From Bacillota bacterium (lineage in GTDB: Bacteria; Bacillota; Clostridia; Lachnospirales; CAG-274), in NCBI GenBank assembly GCA_017543265.1, contig JAFYGI010000013.1:1-34424 (forward strand): a stretch of 34,424 nt of DNA, written 5' to 3'. Below are positions 8,818-15,420 of the stretch, in pieces. A program made the translations under genes and the position numbers. Every line of letters begins with the position of its first letter. The first letter of the stretch is position 1. The notes beneath the pieces were generated by a model that was not told where the DNA came from, did no database searches, and saw only the letters and a program-made list of their open reading frames with translations.

Positions 8818-9157
8818 ATCGCCTGTATATCCTGGTTATATTTTCTATTATCTTGTCTATGTTTTCAAGCGTTTCTTCATCAAACTGCTTTATCTTATTT
8901 TTAATGGAATTTATGTATATCTCCTTTTTCTCGGGTACGCTTATGCCCAAAAGATGATCCGACGACACATCCAAAACAGAGCAAAGATTTTTTAATGTGG
9001 AAAGCGAAACACCCGTTTTTCCCGCCTCAACATCGGCCAGAAAACGCGGCGATACCTGTATGCTTTCGGCAAGCTGTTCGCGCGTTATGCCCTTTGTCCT
9101 GCGTGTTTCCCTTATTTTTTGTCCCAGTATTATATTTATTTCCTTTAATTGCGTCAT
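8816..9157 (-). CDS. XRE-family helix-turn-helix transcriptional regulator
   Basis: A 113-residue protein with a Cro/CI-type HTH at about residues 8-68: LGQKIRETRRTKGITREQLA, then VSPRFLADVEAGKTGVS and the helix leading to SDHLLG. A charged, helical C-terminal tail (residues 75-113) may mediate dimerisation. The start chosen is ATG 9157-9155, because GAGGGG sits 6 bases before it; an in-frame TTG at 9163 abuts that site too closely. It is divergent from the resolvase-tail gene, and the shared 150-base gap contains inverted repeats that are good operator candidates, so it probably represses that gene and itself. A minus-strand -10 box TAAAAT lies at 9213-9208. Confidence 0.9.
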   Translation of the reverse strand: MTQLKEINIILGQKIRETRRTKGITREQLAESIQVSPRFLADVEAGKTGVSLSTLKNLCSVLDVSSDHLLGISVPEKKEIYINSIKNKIKQFDEETLENIDKIIENITRIYRR

Positions 9158-9225
9158 GCCCAACCCCTCTTTTGCTTAAAACAAGAAGTGTTTACCTGCC
9201 TTTCTTAATTTTAGCATGAATTATC

Positions 9226-9266
9226 ACTTCATGAAATGAAGTCATACCTCACTTGACAAATGAAGT
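9226..9266. promoter_or_regulatory. Tandem operator candidates for the XRE regulator
   Basis: A perfect inverted repeat ACTTCAT-GAA-ATGAAGT (9226-9242) is followed by an imperfect second copy ACTTGAC-AA-ATGAAGT (9251-9266). The second copy covers the -35 box of the plus-strand promoter. The first lies close to where a -35 box for the minus-strand XRE promoter would be expected. Copies are 24-25 bases apart, just over two helical turns. Confidence 0.65.
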
Positions 9267-9281
9267 ATTATATCATATAAT
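9253..9281 (+). promoter_or_regulatory. Consensus sigma-A promoter of the resolvase-tail gene
   Basis: TTGACA (9253-9258), 17-base spacer, TATAAT (9276-9281): a perfect consensus match. Transcription would start near 9288, leaving a leader of under 30 bases. Such a strong promoter under two operator-like repeats suggests tight repression. Confidence 0.9.
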
Positions 9282-9304
9282 ATGATTAGTATGGAGTATG
9301 GGAA

Positions 9305-9742
9305 GTGAAAATAAACATGGAAATGGAAGAATTGCTGAATAAAGGCCTTGGTTACGAGGAAATGATGGATGTCTGCCGCATGGAAACAAGACGGCGCATC
9401 TCCGATGTGCTGAGACTTTGCCTGCCGTACTCCGATACGCCCGAGGGCAGGATACTTATGGAGGAACAGCTTTACGGCGTGCTGATACAAATGCTGACCT
9501 ATATGCAGGTGAACGCCAGAAACCTGCGTAAGGAGCGCCAGCGCGAGGGTATAGATAACGCAAGGGCAAACGGCGTGCATTTCGGCAGACGGCAGAAATA
9601 TGCCGCGGACGACTATATAGATGTGTTTAAACGCCTTGAAAACGGCGAGATAGATAAAAATACAGCCCGCGCCGAGGTGGGTGCCAGCGTAAATACCTTT
9701 AATAAGCTGTACGCACAGCTTAAAACCGAGAGGAAAATTTGA
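9305..9742 (+). CDS. Resolvase C-terminal-like DNA-binding protein (no catalytic domain)
   Basis: A 145-residue protein whose second half matches the DNA-binding tail of serine recombinases: RKERQREGIDNARANGVHFG is the arm region that in resolvases leads to GRP/GRR, followed by an HTH with the pattern NGEIDKNTARAEVGASVNTF. Residues 1-65 are helical (MEELLNKGLGYEEMMDVCRM) and contain no catalytic Ser/Arg motif of the resolvase N-terminal domain. It is therefore expected to bind DNA without recombining it. Start: GTG 9305 has GGAG 8 bases upstream; an in-frame ATG at 9317 is the alternative. It is divergent from the XRE gene, and its stop overlaps the start of the 34-codon ORF. Confidence 0.75.
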   Translation: MKINMEMEELLNKGLGYEEMMDVCRMETRRRISDVLRLCLPYSDTPEGRILMEEQLYGVLIQMLTYMQVNARNLRKERQREGIDNARANGVHFGRRQKYAADDYIDVFKRLENGEIDKNTARAEVGASVNTFNKLYAQLKTERKI

Positions 9743-9846
9743 TGTTTTCCGCGCTTTGGCAAAAACGCGGTTTGCATATACAATGTTCTGCCTGCTGTCA
9801 GGTGCATAGACCGCAGACCGAACACGAGTTTTTGAAAGGAGGATAA
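9742..9846 (+). CDS. 34-residue ORF, leader-peptide-like
   Basis: ATG 9742 overlaps the TGA of the resolvase-tail gene (TGATG) and has GAGAGGA 8 bases upstream. The peptide begins MFSALWQKRG, has three clustered Cys (CSACC) and then QVHRPQTEHEFLKGG. Its last codons are written by AAAGGAGG, a full Shine-Dalgarno sequence (9835-9842), but no start codon stands at the right distance downstream. This layout is typical of translationally coupled leader peptides. I recognise no family with certainty, and it may not be a stable product. A CCGCG/CGCGG inverted repeat lies within its first codons. Confidence 0.4.
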   Translation: MFSALWQKRGLHIQCSACCQVHRPQTEHEFLKGG

Positions 9847-9874
9847 GGGTAAAAACGGGCGTATCAATTGCCTT

Positions 9875-9947
9875 TTGAGATATCTCAATAAAAATTGGTT
9901 GTAATTTGCAAATTACATATAAATCTGTGTAAAGGCATTTACACAGA
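9875..9947. promoter_or_regulatory. Three consecutive perfect palindromes upstream of the secreted-protein gene
   Basis: In 73 bases: TTGAGATATCTCAA (9875-9888, 14-bp palindrome); TGTAATTTGCAAATTACA (9900-9917, 18-bp palindrome); and TCTGTGTAAA-GGCA-TTTACACAGA (9924-9947, 10-bp arms). A promoter-like pair TTGGTT (9895-9900) / TATAAA (9918-9923) with 17-base spacing encloses the second palindrome. A perfect TATAAT follows at 9949-9954 with no good -35. They could be operators for up to three dimeric regulators, or the last one could be an RNA hairpin. Confidence 0.7.
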
Positions 9948-9982
9948 CTATAATCAAAACATTACAGGAGGAAAGTTTTAAA

Positions 9983-10945
9983 ATGAGAAAGATATTTTTG
10001 AAGGCGCTTGCATTATCGTTCATTTGCTCAGTTGCAGTTAGTATGAATGTATATGCTAATACCCTTAGGGTTTATGACTGCACCGGAACGGGGTTGGTAG
10101 CAAGCAAAGACCAGATAGCTGAAACGGGAACAAAATATTTAGATGCAGCAGGAGATGCTAAATTTATAATCAATAATTCAAACAAATCGTATTTCAATAC
10201 AAATACAGCGTATATTGATGAAAACACAACGTTATCAAACTATATCCAATTTGGAGCAACGTATGCCATTGGTAAAGATAAACCTATTGGTTCGGCTAAC
10301 TATATTGAATTGGATAATTTGTCAGAGGGGTCAACGGTTACTGTGTATGCGGCAAATTCGGGTAGCGGTACTCGTCATGTGTATTTTGGTTCTACAGTAT
10401 GTACAAGTGCTGAAAATAAATCTTCGAGCGATCGAGGCCAACAAGGTGTGGATTTGGTTAAAATGGTTACAAGCGGTACCGCTAATGATTGCACAATTAT
10501 TATTGATGGCAACTACAAACAAAAAATATTGCCCTCAACATTTACCGTTACAACCGCAGGAACTCATTATATTTACTCGGGAGATGGTGATATAAGAATT
10601 TATGGTATTATAATAAATGATTCATCAAATAAACCTGCCGACAAATATACAAATGCATCTGTTATAAATAATAATAAAGATTACTACGCAATTTCAGTGA
10701 TTACAGCGAGTGATGCAGAGTCTAAAGGTATGTTAAAACAAGTGTACAACACAAGTGGAACAAAATATGTAGAGTCCACAAAGGTTTATAAAGCGGTATC
10801 AATTAACGGGATTCCTTTTGATGCCACAGCGTTTGGTGGTAACACAACGGATTTGTTGTTTGCAAGCAAAGTGACAACTTCAAACACAACCAACTTATCT
10901 ACATTGGAGACAAAAATTAACAAGATGAAAACAACATTAGAATAA
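9983..10945 (+). CDS. Secreted protein of unknown function in an AT-rich islet
   Basis: A 320-residue protein with a clear signal peptide (MRKIFLKALALSFICSVAVS, cleavage after about residue 25, VYA). The mature part is rich in Ser, Thr, Asn and Gly and predicted beta-rich. Residues 116-137 (EGSTVTVYAANSGSGTR) and 197-212 (IYSGDGDIRIYGIII) echo the unassigned module of the xylanase (GSTVLKVTARSTGSDTR and NGINIYKLQI). This suggests a related jelly-roll-like, possibly carbohydrate-binding fold. No catalytic motif, anchor or repeat is visible. Codons are strikingly A/T-rich compared with neighbours, suggesting transfer. AGGAGG lies 13 bases before the ATG. It is followed after 17 bases by a small-peptide gene, probably co-transcribed. 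Confidence 0.75.
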   Translation: MRKIFLKALALSFICSVAVSMNVYANTLRVYDCTGTGLVASKDQIAETGTKYLDAAGDAKFIINNSNKSYFNTNTAYIDENTTLSNYIQFGATYAIGKDKPIGSANYIELDNLSEGSTVTVYAANSGSGTRHVYFGSTVCTSAENKSSSDRGQQGVDLVKMVTSGTANDCTIIIDGNYKQKILPSTFTVTTAGTHYIYSGDGDIRIYGIIINDSSNKPADKYTNASVINNNKDYYAISVITASDAESKGMLKQVYNTSGTKYVESTKVYKAVSINGIPFDATAFGGNTTDLLFASKVTTSNTTNLSTLETKINKMKTTLE

Positions 10946-10962
10946 AGGAAAGGATTATAATT

Positions 10963-11100
10963 ATGAAAAGAATATACGAAACCCCTAATATTTCATTTAT
11001 TTTATTTGATATTGCAAATCCTATAATGCTCAGTAGCGTTACCTCGGGAAGTCAATCCTCGTTTTCAGAAATATCCGAAGATGAAATAGATTTTGAGTAA
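10963..11100 (+). CDS. Small 45-residue peptide, partner of the secreted protein
   Basis: ATG 10963 follows AAAGGAAAGG and starts 17 bases after the secreted-protein gene; the stop TAA at 11098-11100 is followed by a terminator. The peptide begins MKRIYETPNISFILFDIANP, then MLSSVTSGSQSSF, and ends with an acidic tail ISEDEIDFE. The N-terminal pattern (basic residues, Y-x-x-P, hydrophobic beta-like stretch, then Ser/Thr/Gly) resembles small proteins of unknown function common in gut Firmicutes and Bacteroidetes. That is recollection, not a search. It has no signal peptide and no cysteine. Codon use is AT-rich like its partner. Confidence 0.6.
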   Translation: MKRIYETPNISFILFDIANPIMLSSVTSGSQSSFSEISEDEIDFE

Positions 11101-11127
11101 AACGGTTGTTTTTTGATACGTGTTATA

Positions 11128-11166
11128 AAACGGTGTGCGTGCATGTGACATTCACACCGTTTTTTT
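11128..11166 (+). terminator. Terminator of the secreted-protein operon
   Basis: AAACGGTGTG (11128-11137) pairs with CACACCGTTT (11153-11162) around a 15-base loop, with a T run to 11166. Confidence 0.85.
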
Positions 11167-11244
11167 AAATTATAGGTATGGAACACCTATTACGCTATGT
11201 TAAAGCACAATGTCATTTACTTGGTATGGAAATTATCGTTTATA

Positions 11245-11345
11245 GCGCATCTTTTGCTTTGCAAAAGTGCGCTCGGTCATTGCCCCGCGCAGAGCCTCGC
11301 ACGCTTGCGTGACTGAGGGGTACGGTCATCACCCCGCGCAGGGGT
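11245..11345. repeat. GC-rich structured block with a 49-bp-period direct repeat
   Basis: Between the small-peptide terminator and the end of gpr lies a GC-rich block. CGGTCAT-NN-CCCCGCGCAG occurs twice (11274-11292 and 11323-11341). It also has a hairpin CTTTTG/CAAAAG flanked by GCGC (11245-11272) and a CACGC-TT-GCGTG palindrome (about 11300-11311). No ribosome binding site or recognisable coding frame. It contrasts sharply with the AT-rich islet to its left and may mark a repeat element or the islet boundary. Confidence 0.5.
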
Positions 11346-11387
11346 TTACTCGCTTGTTTCTGCTTACATTTATTGACGGCAGTCCCC

Positions 11388-12341
11388 CTACAACTCCTCC
11401 AGATCGAGTGTCGGATTAAGGGCGGCATTTACGGCGGTACCTATGATATACGCCAGATTATCCACCGTTTCATCCACGTCCTTGGGGGCGACTATCATAT
11501 TTTCGCAGGGGTCGAGGACATTTCGGATAAGGTCGTACTTTTCCTCGTCGGAAAGGCGGCGAAGCGGCTCAAAGAGCGGTTCGGGGCAGGGCGGGTCGTC
11601 CTCCCGCCGTTTAAGCATCATATCAAGCGTATCGTTTACAAGGGTGGCGGCATCGACCACCGTGGGCACGCCCATGGCGACAACGGGCACGCCGAGACTG
11701 TCCATATCAAGCCCCGCACGCTTGTTGCCCACGCCCGCGCCGGGGGAAACGCCCGTGTCGGCAAGCTGTATCGTGGCGTTTATGCGCTCGGTGCGTCTGG
11801 CGGCAAGGCTGTCTATCGCTATAACGGCATCGGGCTTTATGCGCGACACGATGCCGCGTATTATCTCCAGCGTTTCTATGCCCGTGATGCCCATAACGCC
11901 GGGACTTACGGCGTATACGCTGCGTGTGCCCGCGGGCAGCATATCTGTTATATGCCCCGTGACCCTTATCCTGCCCGCAGCCTTCGGCCCGAGGGAATCG
12001 GCGGTTATGCGCCTGTTTCCAAGCCCCGTGATAAGCACGCTTTTGGCGTTATCAAGCGCTTTTATTTTAAGCAGATATTTTTTTAAAAGCTCGGCTATGC
12101 GGCGGTGTGCATCCTTGTCGCCCGTGCGCATATACGGGCTTTCTATGGTGATATAGCTGCCCTTTGGCCTGCCCATTGCCCGTGCGCCGCCGTCGGTGGT
12201 TATCTTTACCCATGTCACGCTTGTATCGGGCAGTATGCACTCCTCCTTTATCACCTGCACGCCCGAGGTGCCCGCGGTATCGAAGGTCAGCTTTTCCGCT
12301 GCTTCTATCGCCAGATCGCTTACGGGAGAGAATTTTTTCAT
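11388..12341 (-). CDS. gpr: GPR endopeptidase (spore germination protease)
   Basis: A 317-residue member of peptidase family A25, which starts degradation of small acid-soluble spore proteins during germination. Family landmarks visible: TDLAIEAAE-like start (SDLAIEAAEKLTFDTAGTSG), GSYITIESPYMR, LITGLGNRRITADSLGPKAA, TGHITDMLPAGTRSVYAVSPGVMGITG, VIAIDSLAARRTERINATIQ and DTGVSPGAGVGNKRAGL. The enzyme is made as a zymogen in the forespore, so a short N-terminal propeptide is expected. Start ATG 12341 has AAAGGATGA upstream. It is divergent from rpsT, a neighbour pairing familiar from Firmicutes. I could not identify a convincing sigma-F or sigma-G promoter. Its presence implies sporulation ability or recent sporulating ancestry. 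Confidence 0.93.
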   Translation of the reverse strand: MKKFSPVSDLAIEAAEKLTFDTAGTSGVQVIKEECILPDTSVTWVKITTDGGARAMGRPKGSYITIESPYMRTGDKDAHRRIAELLKKYLLKIKALDNAKSVLITGLGNRRITADSLGPKAAGRIRVTGHITDMLPAGTRSVYAVSPGVMGITGIETLEIIRGIVSRIKPDAVIAIDSLAARRTERINATIQLADTGVSPGAGVGNKRAGLDMDSLGVPVVAMGVPTVVDAATLVNDTLDMMLKRREDDPPCPEPLFEPLRRLSDEEKYDLIRNVLDPCENMIVAPKDVDETVDNLAYIIGTAVNAALNPTLDLEEL

Positions 12342-12406
12342 AAAATATCATCCTTTGCGCTTTAATATTTTGTTATATTTTTTGAGATTTATTTAAAAAT
12401 TATTCA

Positions 12407-12435
12407 TTGACTTTTGCGGGATTATCGGGTATAAT
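12407..12435 (+). promoter_or_regulatory. Sigma-A promoter of rpsT
   Basis: TTGACT (12407-12412), 17-base spacer, TATAAT (12430-12435). Confidence 0.85.
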
Positions 12436-12448
12436 ACTACTTGTGTCA

Positions 12449-12498
12449 GCCGGGTTGATGTGTTCGTTACACATTTTAAAACCCCTCTAACCCCCGGC
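12449..12498 (+). promoter_or_regulatory. Structured rpsT leader
   Basis: The leader can form an outer stem GCCGGG (12449-12454)/CCCGGC (12493-12498) enclosing a hairpin GATGTG (12457-12462)/CACATT (12470-12475, one G-U pair). Ribosomal protein leaders often bind their own product; autoregulation by S20 is possible but not shown. Confidence 0.35.
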
Positions 12499-12544
12499 CG
12501 AAAAAGATAAAATATTGTTTTGTATTATTCGGGAGGAATAAAAA

Positions 12545-12808
12545 ATGGCTAATATCAAGTCAGCTAAGAAAAGAATTTTAGTTATCAATAAGAAGACCAT
12601 GCGCAACAAGATGATCCGCTCGGGCGTTAAGACAGCTATCAAGAAGGTTCTTGCAGCTGTTGCCGCAAACGACAAGGCAGCTGCACAGGCAGCACTTGTA
12701 AGCGCAACAAAGACAATAGATATGGCAGCAAGCAAGGGCGTTTACCACAAGAACAACGCCGCACGCAAGAAATCACGTCTTGCAAAGGCTGTCAACAAGA
12801 TCGCTTAA
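12545..12808 (+). CDS. rpsT: 30S ribosomal protein S20
   Basis: An 87-residue basic protein with the S20 signature: [20 protein letters not shown] at the start, then [11 protein letters not shown] and the C-terminal [21 protein letters not shown]20 binds 16S rRNA early in 30S assembly. Length is normal for the family. GGGAGG lies 6 bases before the ATG. It is monocistronic between a consensus promoter and a perfect terminator, and divergent from gpr. Confidence 0.97.
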   Translation: MANIKSAKKRILVINKKTMRNKMIRSGVKTAIKKVLAAVAANDKAAAQAALVSATKTIDMAASKGVYHKNNAARKKSRLAKAVNKIA

Positions 12809-12815
12809 TTTTTAC

Positions 12816-12852
12816 GGACGTTTCTGTATTGTTACAGAAACGTCCTTTTTTT
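12816..12852 (+). terminator. Terminator of rpsT
   Basis: A perfect 13-bp stem GGACGTTTCTGTA / TACAGAAACGTCC with loop TTGT (12829-12832) and a T run 12846-12852. Confidence 0.95.
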
Positions 12853-12878
12853 GTAACAATAAAAAAATATTCCTGTTA

Positions 12879-12907
12879 TTGTAATGCGTATTTTTGTGTG
12901 GTAGAAT
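12879..12907 (+). promoter_or_regulatory. Upstream promoter candidate for the NlpC/P60 gene
   Basis: TTGTAA (12879-12884), 17-base spacer, TAGAAT (12902-12907). It lies in the 400-base gap between rpsT and the hydrolase gene; the rest of that gap is AT-rich with no gene that I can see. Confidence 0.4.
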
Positions 12908-13106
12908 GTACCTACAGCACAGAAAACGGCATATTTCGGGCATATCCCATAAATAGTGGCTTGTAATATTTTGCAACTATATGTAGGGGTTGCCGAAATA
13001 CGACAGCATTTTTACAATAAATTTGTAAAATGTGTCCAAAAAGGTGCGCGCGCGTATTATGTTATACCTTAAATGTTACAAAAATATTATTTATTTCCTA
13101 AAACGG

Positions 13107-13135
13107 TTGACAAACAGCCAGTTTTCACCTATAAT
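13107..13135 (+). promoter_or_regulatory. Proximal sigma-A promoter of the NlpC/P60 gene
   Basis: TTGACA (13107-13112), 17-base spacer, TATAAT (13130-13135): perfect consensus, about 70 bases before the start codon. Confidence 0.9.
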
Positions 13136-13140
13136 AATTT

Positions 13141-13157
13141 TGTAACAATTATGTAAC
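13141..13157 (+). promoter_or_regulatory. WalR-like box at the NlpC/P60 transcription start
   Basis: TGTAAC-AATTA-TGTAAC fits the WalR (YycF) consensus TGTWAH-N5-TGTWAH described in Bacillus and Staphylococcus. It sits at the expected transcription start, where binding would repress. The downstream gene is a cell-wall hydrolase, the classic WalR target type. Confidence 0.45.
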
Positions 13158-13208
13158 AATTTTAAATGACGTTAATTTTCATACATATTACAAAAGGAGT
13201 GAAGTCCG

Positions 13209-14378
13209 GTGGACAGCTTTTGGAAAAAAGGCTTTTCTATTGGTTTGGCATTGGCACTTGGCATAGCGGGCAACGCTTACGCGGCAACAAAGGGTGTTAT
13301 AAATGCGGATGATGTTAATATAAGGACGCAGGCTTCCACGTCGTCGGATGTGCTTAAAAGGCTTTCAACGGGCGTTACCGTTACCGTTGTGGACAATACC
13401 GATGATTGGTACAAGCTTACAACGGCAGCAGGCGGTACGGCGTATGTTAAGCGCGATTTTGTAACGCTTACACAGGCCGATGCAGTTGTTGAGGACGAAT
13501 TTATTAATGTACGCTCAAATGCGGATATCACCTCAAGCGTGCTTGGCGTTATCAGCAAGGGTCAGACCATTACCGTTACAGGTGTTGAGGGCGACTGGTA
13601 CACGGTTACCTACAACGGCCAAAAGGGCTATGTATACAACGACAATATTCAGGGCGATATGCTGCCTTACCTTAACGGCGTTACCGCAAAGGTAAACAAG
13701 GCAGAGGTGGATACAACAACAGGCGGCGGTATATATGCCGTTATCACATCCACATCCCTTAATTTAAGAGAGGAGCCCAATACGGACGCCGACGTTATAG
13801 ACTGCTACGAAAACGGTTATGCCTTCAATATTGTGGGCGCTGTTGACGGCTGGGTAAAGGTGTCGGACGACGCGGGCAATATCGGCTATGTAAAGGCCGA
13901 ATATGTAAGCCTTAAAAACGGTGAAAAGCCTGAAAACACAACATACGATACACAAAGGGCCAATGTTGTCAGCTATGAGAACGAGGCTCCCGCAACCGTA
14001 AAGGCGGACCAGATGATAAGCTACGCAAAGCAGTTTATCGGTACACCCTATGTATACGGCGGTACAGACCTGACGGCAGGCGTTGACTGCTCGGGCTTTA
14101 TCTACTCGGTATACAAGGACTTCGGTATCACGCTTGACCGTCGTTCGCGCGATCAGATAAATGACGGTGCGCGTGTTGCAAAGGAAGACCTTCGCCCCGG
14201 CGATCTGGTGTTCTTCAACACAGGCGGTGATTCCGTTATCTCCCATGTGGGTATGTACATAGGCAACGGTGAATACATCCATTCAACAAACGGTGCGGCA
14301 AACGGTGTTACAATATCGGATATAAACAGCAATTACGCACTTAATACTTATGTTGGCGCAGCAAGAATACTTGACTGA
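13209..14378 (+). CDS. Secreted SH3-domain / NlpC-P60 peptidoglycan hydrolase
   Basis: A 389-residue exported protein. Signal peptide 1-25 (ends NAYA); three bacterial SH3 domains at about 29-85, 90-150 and 177-240 (INADDVNIRTQAS, INVRSNADITSSVLG, TSLNLREEPNTDADV); a linker; then NlpC/P60 at 270-389. The catalytic Cys is C294 in VDCSGF, with H346 in SHVGMY and H358 in YIHS. Such enzymes cut the gamma-D-Glu to diamino-acid bond of peptidoglycan stem peptides, acting outside the membrane in wall turnover or daughter-cell separation. The start is GTG 13209 with AAAGGAGTG upstream; no ATG fits. It stands alone with promoter, WalR-like box and terminator. Confidence 0.93.
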   Translation: MDSFWKKGFSIGLALALGIAGNAYAATKGVINADDVNIRTQASTSSDVLKRLSTGVTVTVVDNTDDWYKLTTAAGGTAYVKRDFVTLTQADAVVEDEFINVRSNADITSSVLGVISKGQTITVTGVEGDWYTVTYNGQKGYVYNDNIQGDMLPYLNGVTAKVNKAEVDTTTGGGIYAVITSTSLNLREEPNTDADVIDCYENGYAFNIVGAVDGWVKVSDDAGNIGYVKAEYVSLKNGEKPENTTYDTQRANVVSYENEAPATVKADQMISYAKQFIGTPYVYGGTDLTAGVDCSGFIYSVYKDFGITLDRRSRDQINDGARVAKEDLRPGDLVFFNTGGDSVISHVGMYIGNGEYIHSTNGAANGVTISDINSNYALNTYVGAARILD

Positions 14379-14391
14379 TGCACAAAACAAC

Positions 14392-14422
14392 GGCCGACGG
14401 TTTTTACCGCCGGTCTTTTTTT
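14392..14422 (+). terminator. Terminator of the NlpC/P60 gene
   Basis: GGCCGACGGT (14392-14401) pairs with ACCGCCGGTC (14406-14415) with one mismatch and one G-U, loop TTTT, T run 14416-14422. Confidence 0.85.
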
Positions 14423-14434
14423 GTAAATATTGTC

Positions 14435-14463
14435 TTGTATATCAGGCGGTTTTGTGGTATAAT
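14435..14463 (+). promoter_or_regulatory. Sigma-A promoter of rfbD
   Basis: TTGTAT (14435-14440), 17-base spacer, TATAAT (14458-14463). The start point near 14470 supports the ATG at 14496 rather than 14475. Confidence 0.75.
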
Positions 14464-14495
14464 TAAGTCAATAAATGCAAAGGCAGGTAAAACAA

Positions 14496-15407
14496 ATGGA
14501 GGTTTTTGTTACGGGTGTCGGCGGTCAGCTGGGACACGATGTTGTAAACGAGCTCGCACGGCGCGGACATACCGCTGTCGGAAGCGATATAGCGGCGGAA
14601 TACAGCGGCATTAAGGACGGCTCCGCTGTTGTGACGGCGGAATACGTCTCACTTGATATAACCGACGGTGCGGCTGTTGATGCGGCGATCAGGCAGGTCT
14701 CGCCCGATGTGATAATACACTGTGCGGCGTGGACTGCTGTGGATGCAGCGGAGGACGAGGAAAACAGGGCAAAGGTGTTTGCAATAAACGCGGACGGCAC
14801 GCAGAATATCGCATCTGCTGCAAAGGCCGTGGATGCAAAGATGATATATATCAGCACGGACTATGTTTTTAACGGACAGGGCACGCAGCCGTGGCAGGCG
14901 GACTGCAAGGACTATGCACCGCTTAATGTCTACGGCGAAAGCAAGCTTAAAGGCGAGCTGGCGGTAAGCGGCACGCTTGAAAAATATTTTATTGTGCGCA
15001 TTGCGTGGGTGTTTGGTCTTAACGGCAAAAACTTTATAAAAACAATGCTTAATGTGGGCAGGACGCATCCCGGGGTGCGTGTCGTGAACGACCAGATAGG
15101 CACGCCCACATATACGCTGGATCTGGCAAGGCTGCTTGCGGATATGGCGCAGAGCGACAAATACGGCTATTACCACGCCACAAACGAGGGCGGGTATATA
15201 AGCTGGTACGATTTTACAAAGGAGATCTACCGACAGGCGGGCATGGATACCGCGGTGACTCCCGTTACGACGGCGGAGTACGGCATTTCAAAGGCCGCAA
15301 GACCGTTTAATTCAAGGCTGGACAAGAGCAAGCTGGTGCAAAACGGCTTCAGGCCGCTGCCCGACTGGAAGGATGCCCTTGGCAGATATTTAAAAGAGAT
15401 AGAGTAA
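14496..15407 (+). CDS. rfbD: dTDP-4-dehydrorhamnose reductase (RmlD/RfbD)
   Basis: A 303-residue NAD(P)H-dependent short-chain reductase that performs the last step of dTDP-L-rhamnose synthesis. The N-terminal Rossmann loop reads TGVGGQLGHDV; STDYVFNG and the catalytic pair Y146/K150 (VYGESKLKGE) follow, with the family's GxxFIKTML and VVNDQIGTPTY segments in the C-terminal half. ATG 14496 is preferred because AAAGGCAGG lies 8 bases upstream; the in-frame ATG at 14475 would have almost no leader. rmlA, rmlB and rmlC are not here, so the other steps must be encoded elsewhere. Monocistronic, ending in hairpin B. Confidence 0.9.
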   Translation: MEVFVTGVGGQLGHDVVNELARRGHTAVGSDIAAEYSGIKDGSAVVTAEYVSLDITDGAAVDAAIRQVSPDVIIHCAAWTAVDAAEDEENRAKVFAINADGTQNIASAAKAVDAKMIYISTDYVFNGQGTQPWQADCKDYAPLNVYGESKLKGELAVSGTLEKYFIVRIAWVFGLNGKNFIKTMLNVGRTHPGVRVVNDQIGTPTYTLDLARLLADMAQSDKYGYYHATNEGGYISWYDFTKEIYRQAGMDTAVTPVTTAEYGISKAARPFNSRLDKSKLVQNGFRPLPDWKDALGRYLKEIE

Positions 15408-15420
15408 AAGAGATAAAACA

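Noticed and set aside
11373..12086. Plus-strand frames inside gpr
   Set aside because: gpr on the minus strand shows long conserved GPR segments; the plus-strand frames are GC-bias artefacts.
13480..13695. Alternative-frame ORFs within the SH3/NlpC gene
   Set aside because: Internal frames without start signals; the main frame has signal peptide and complete catalytic residues.
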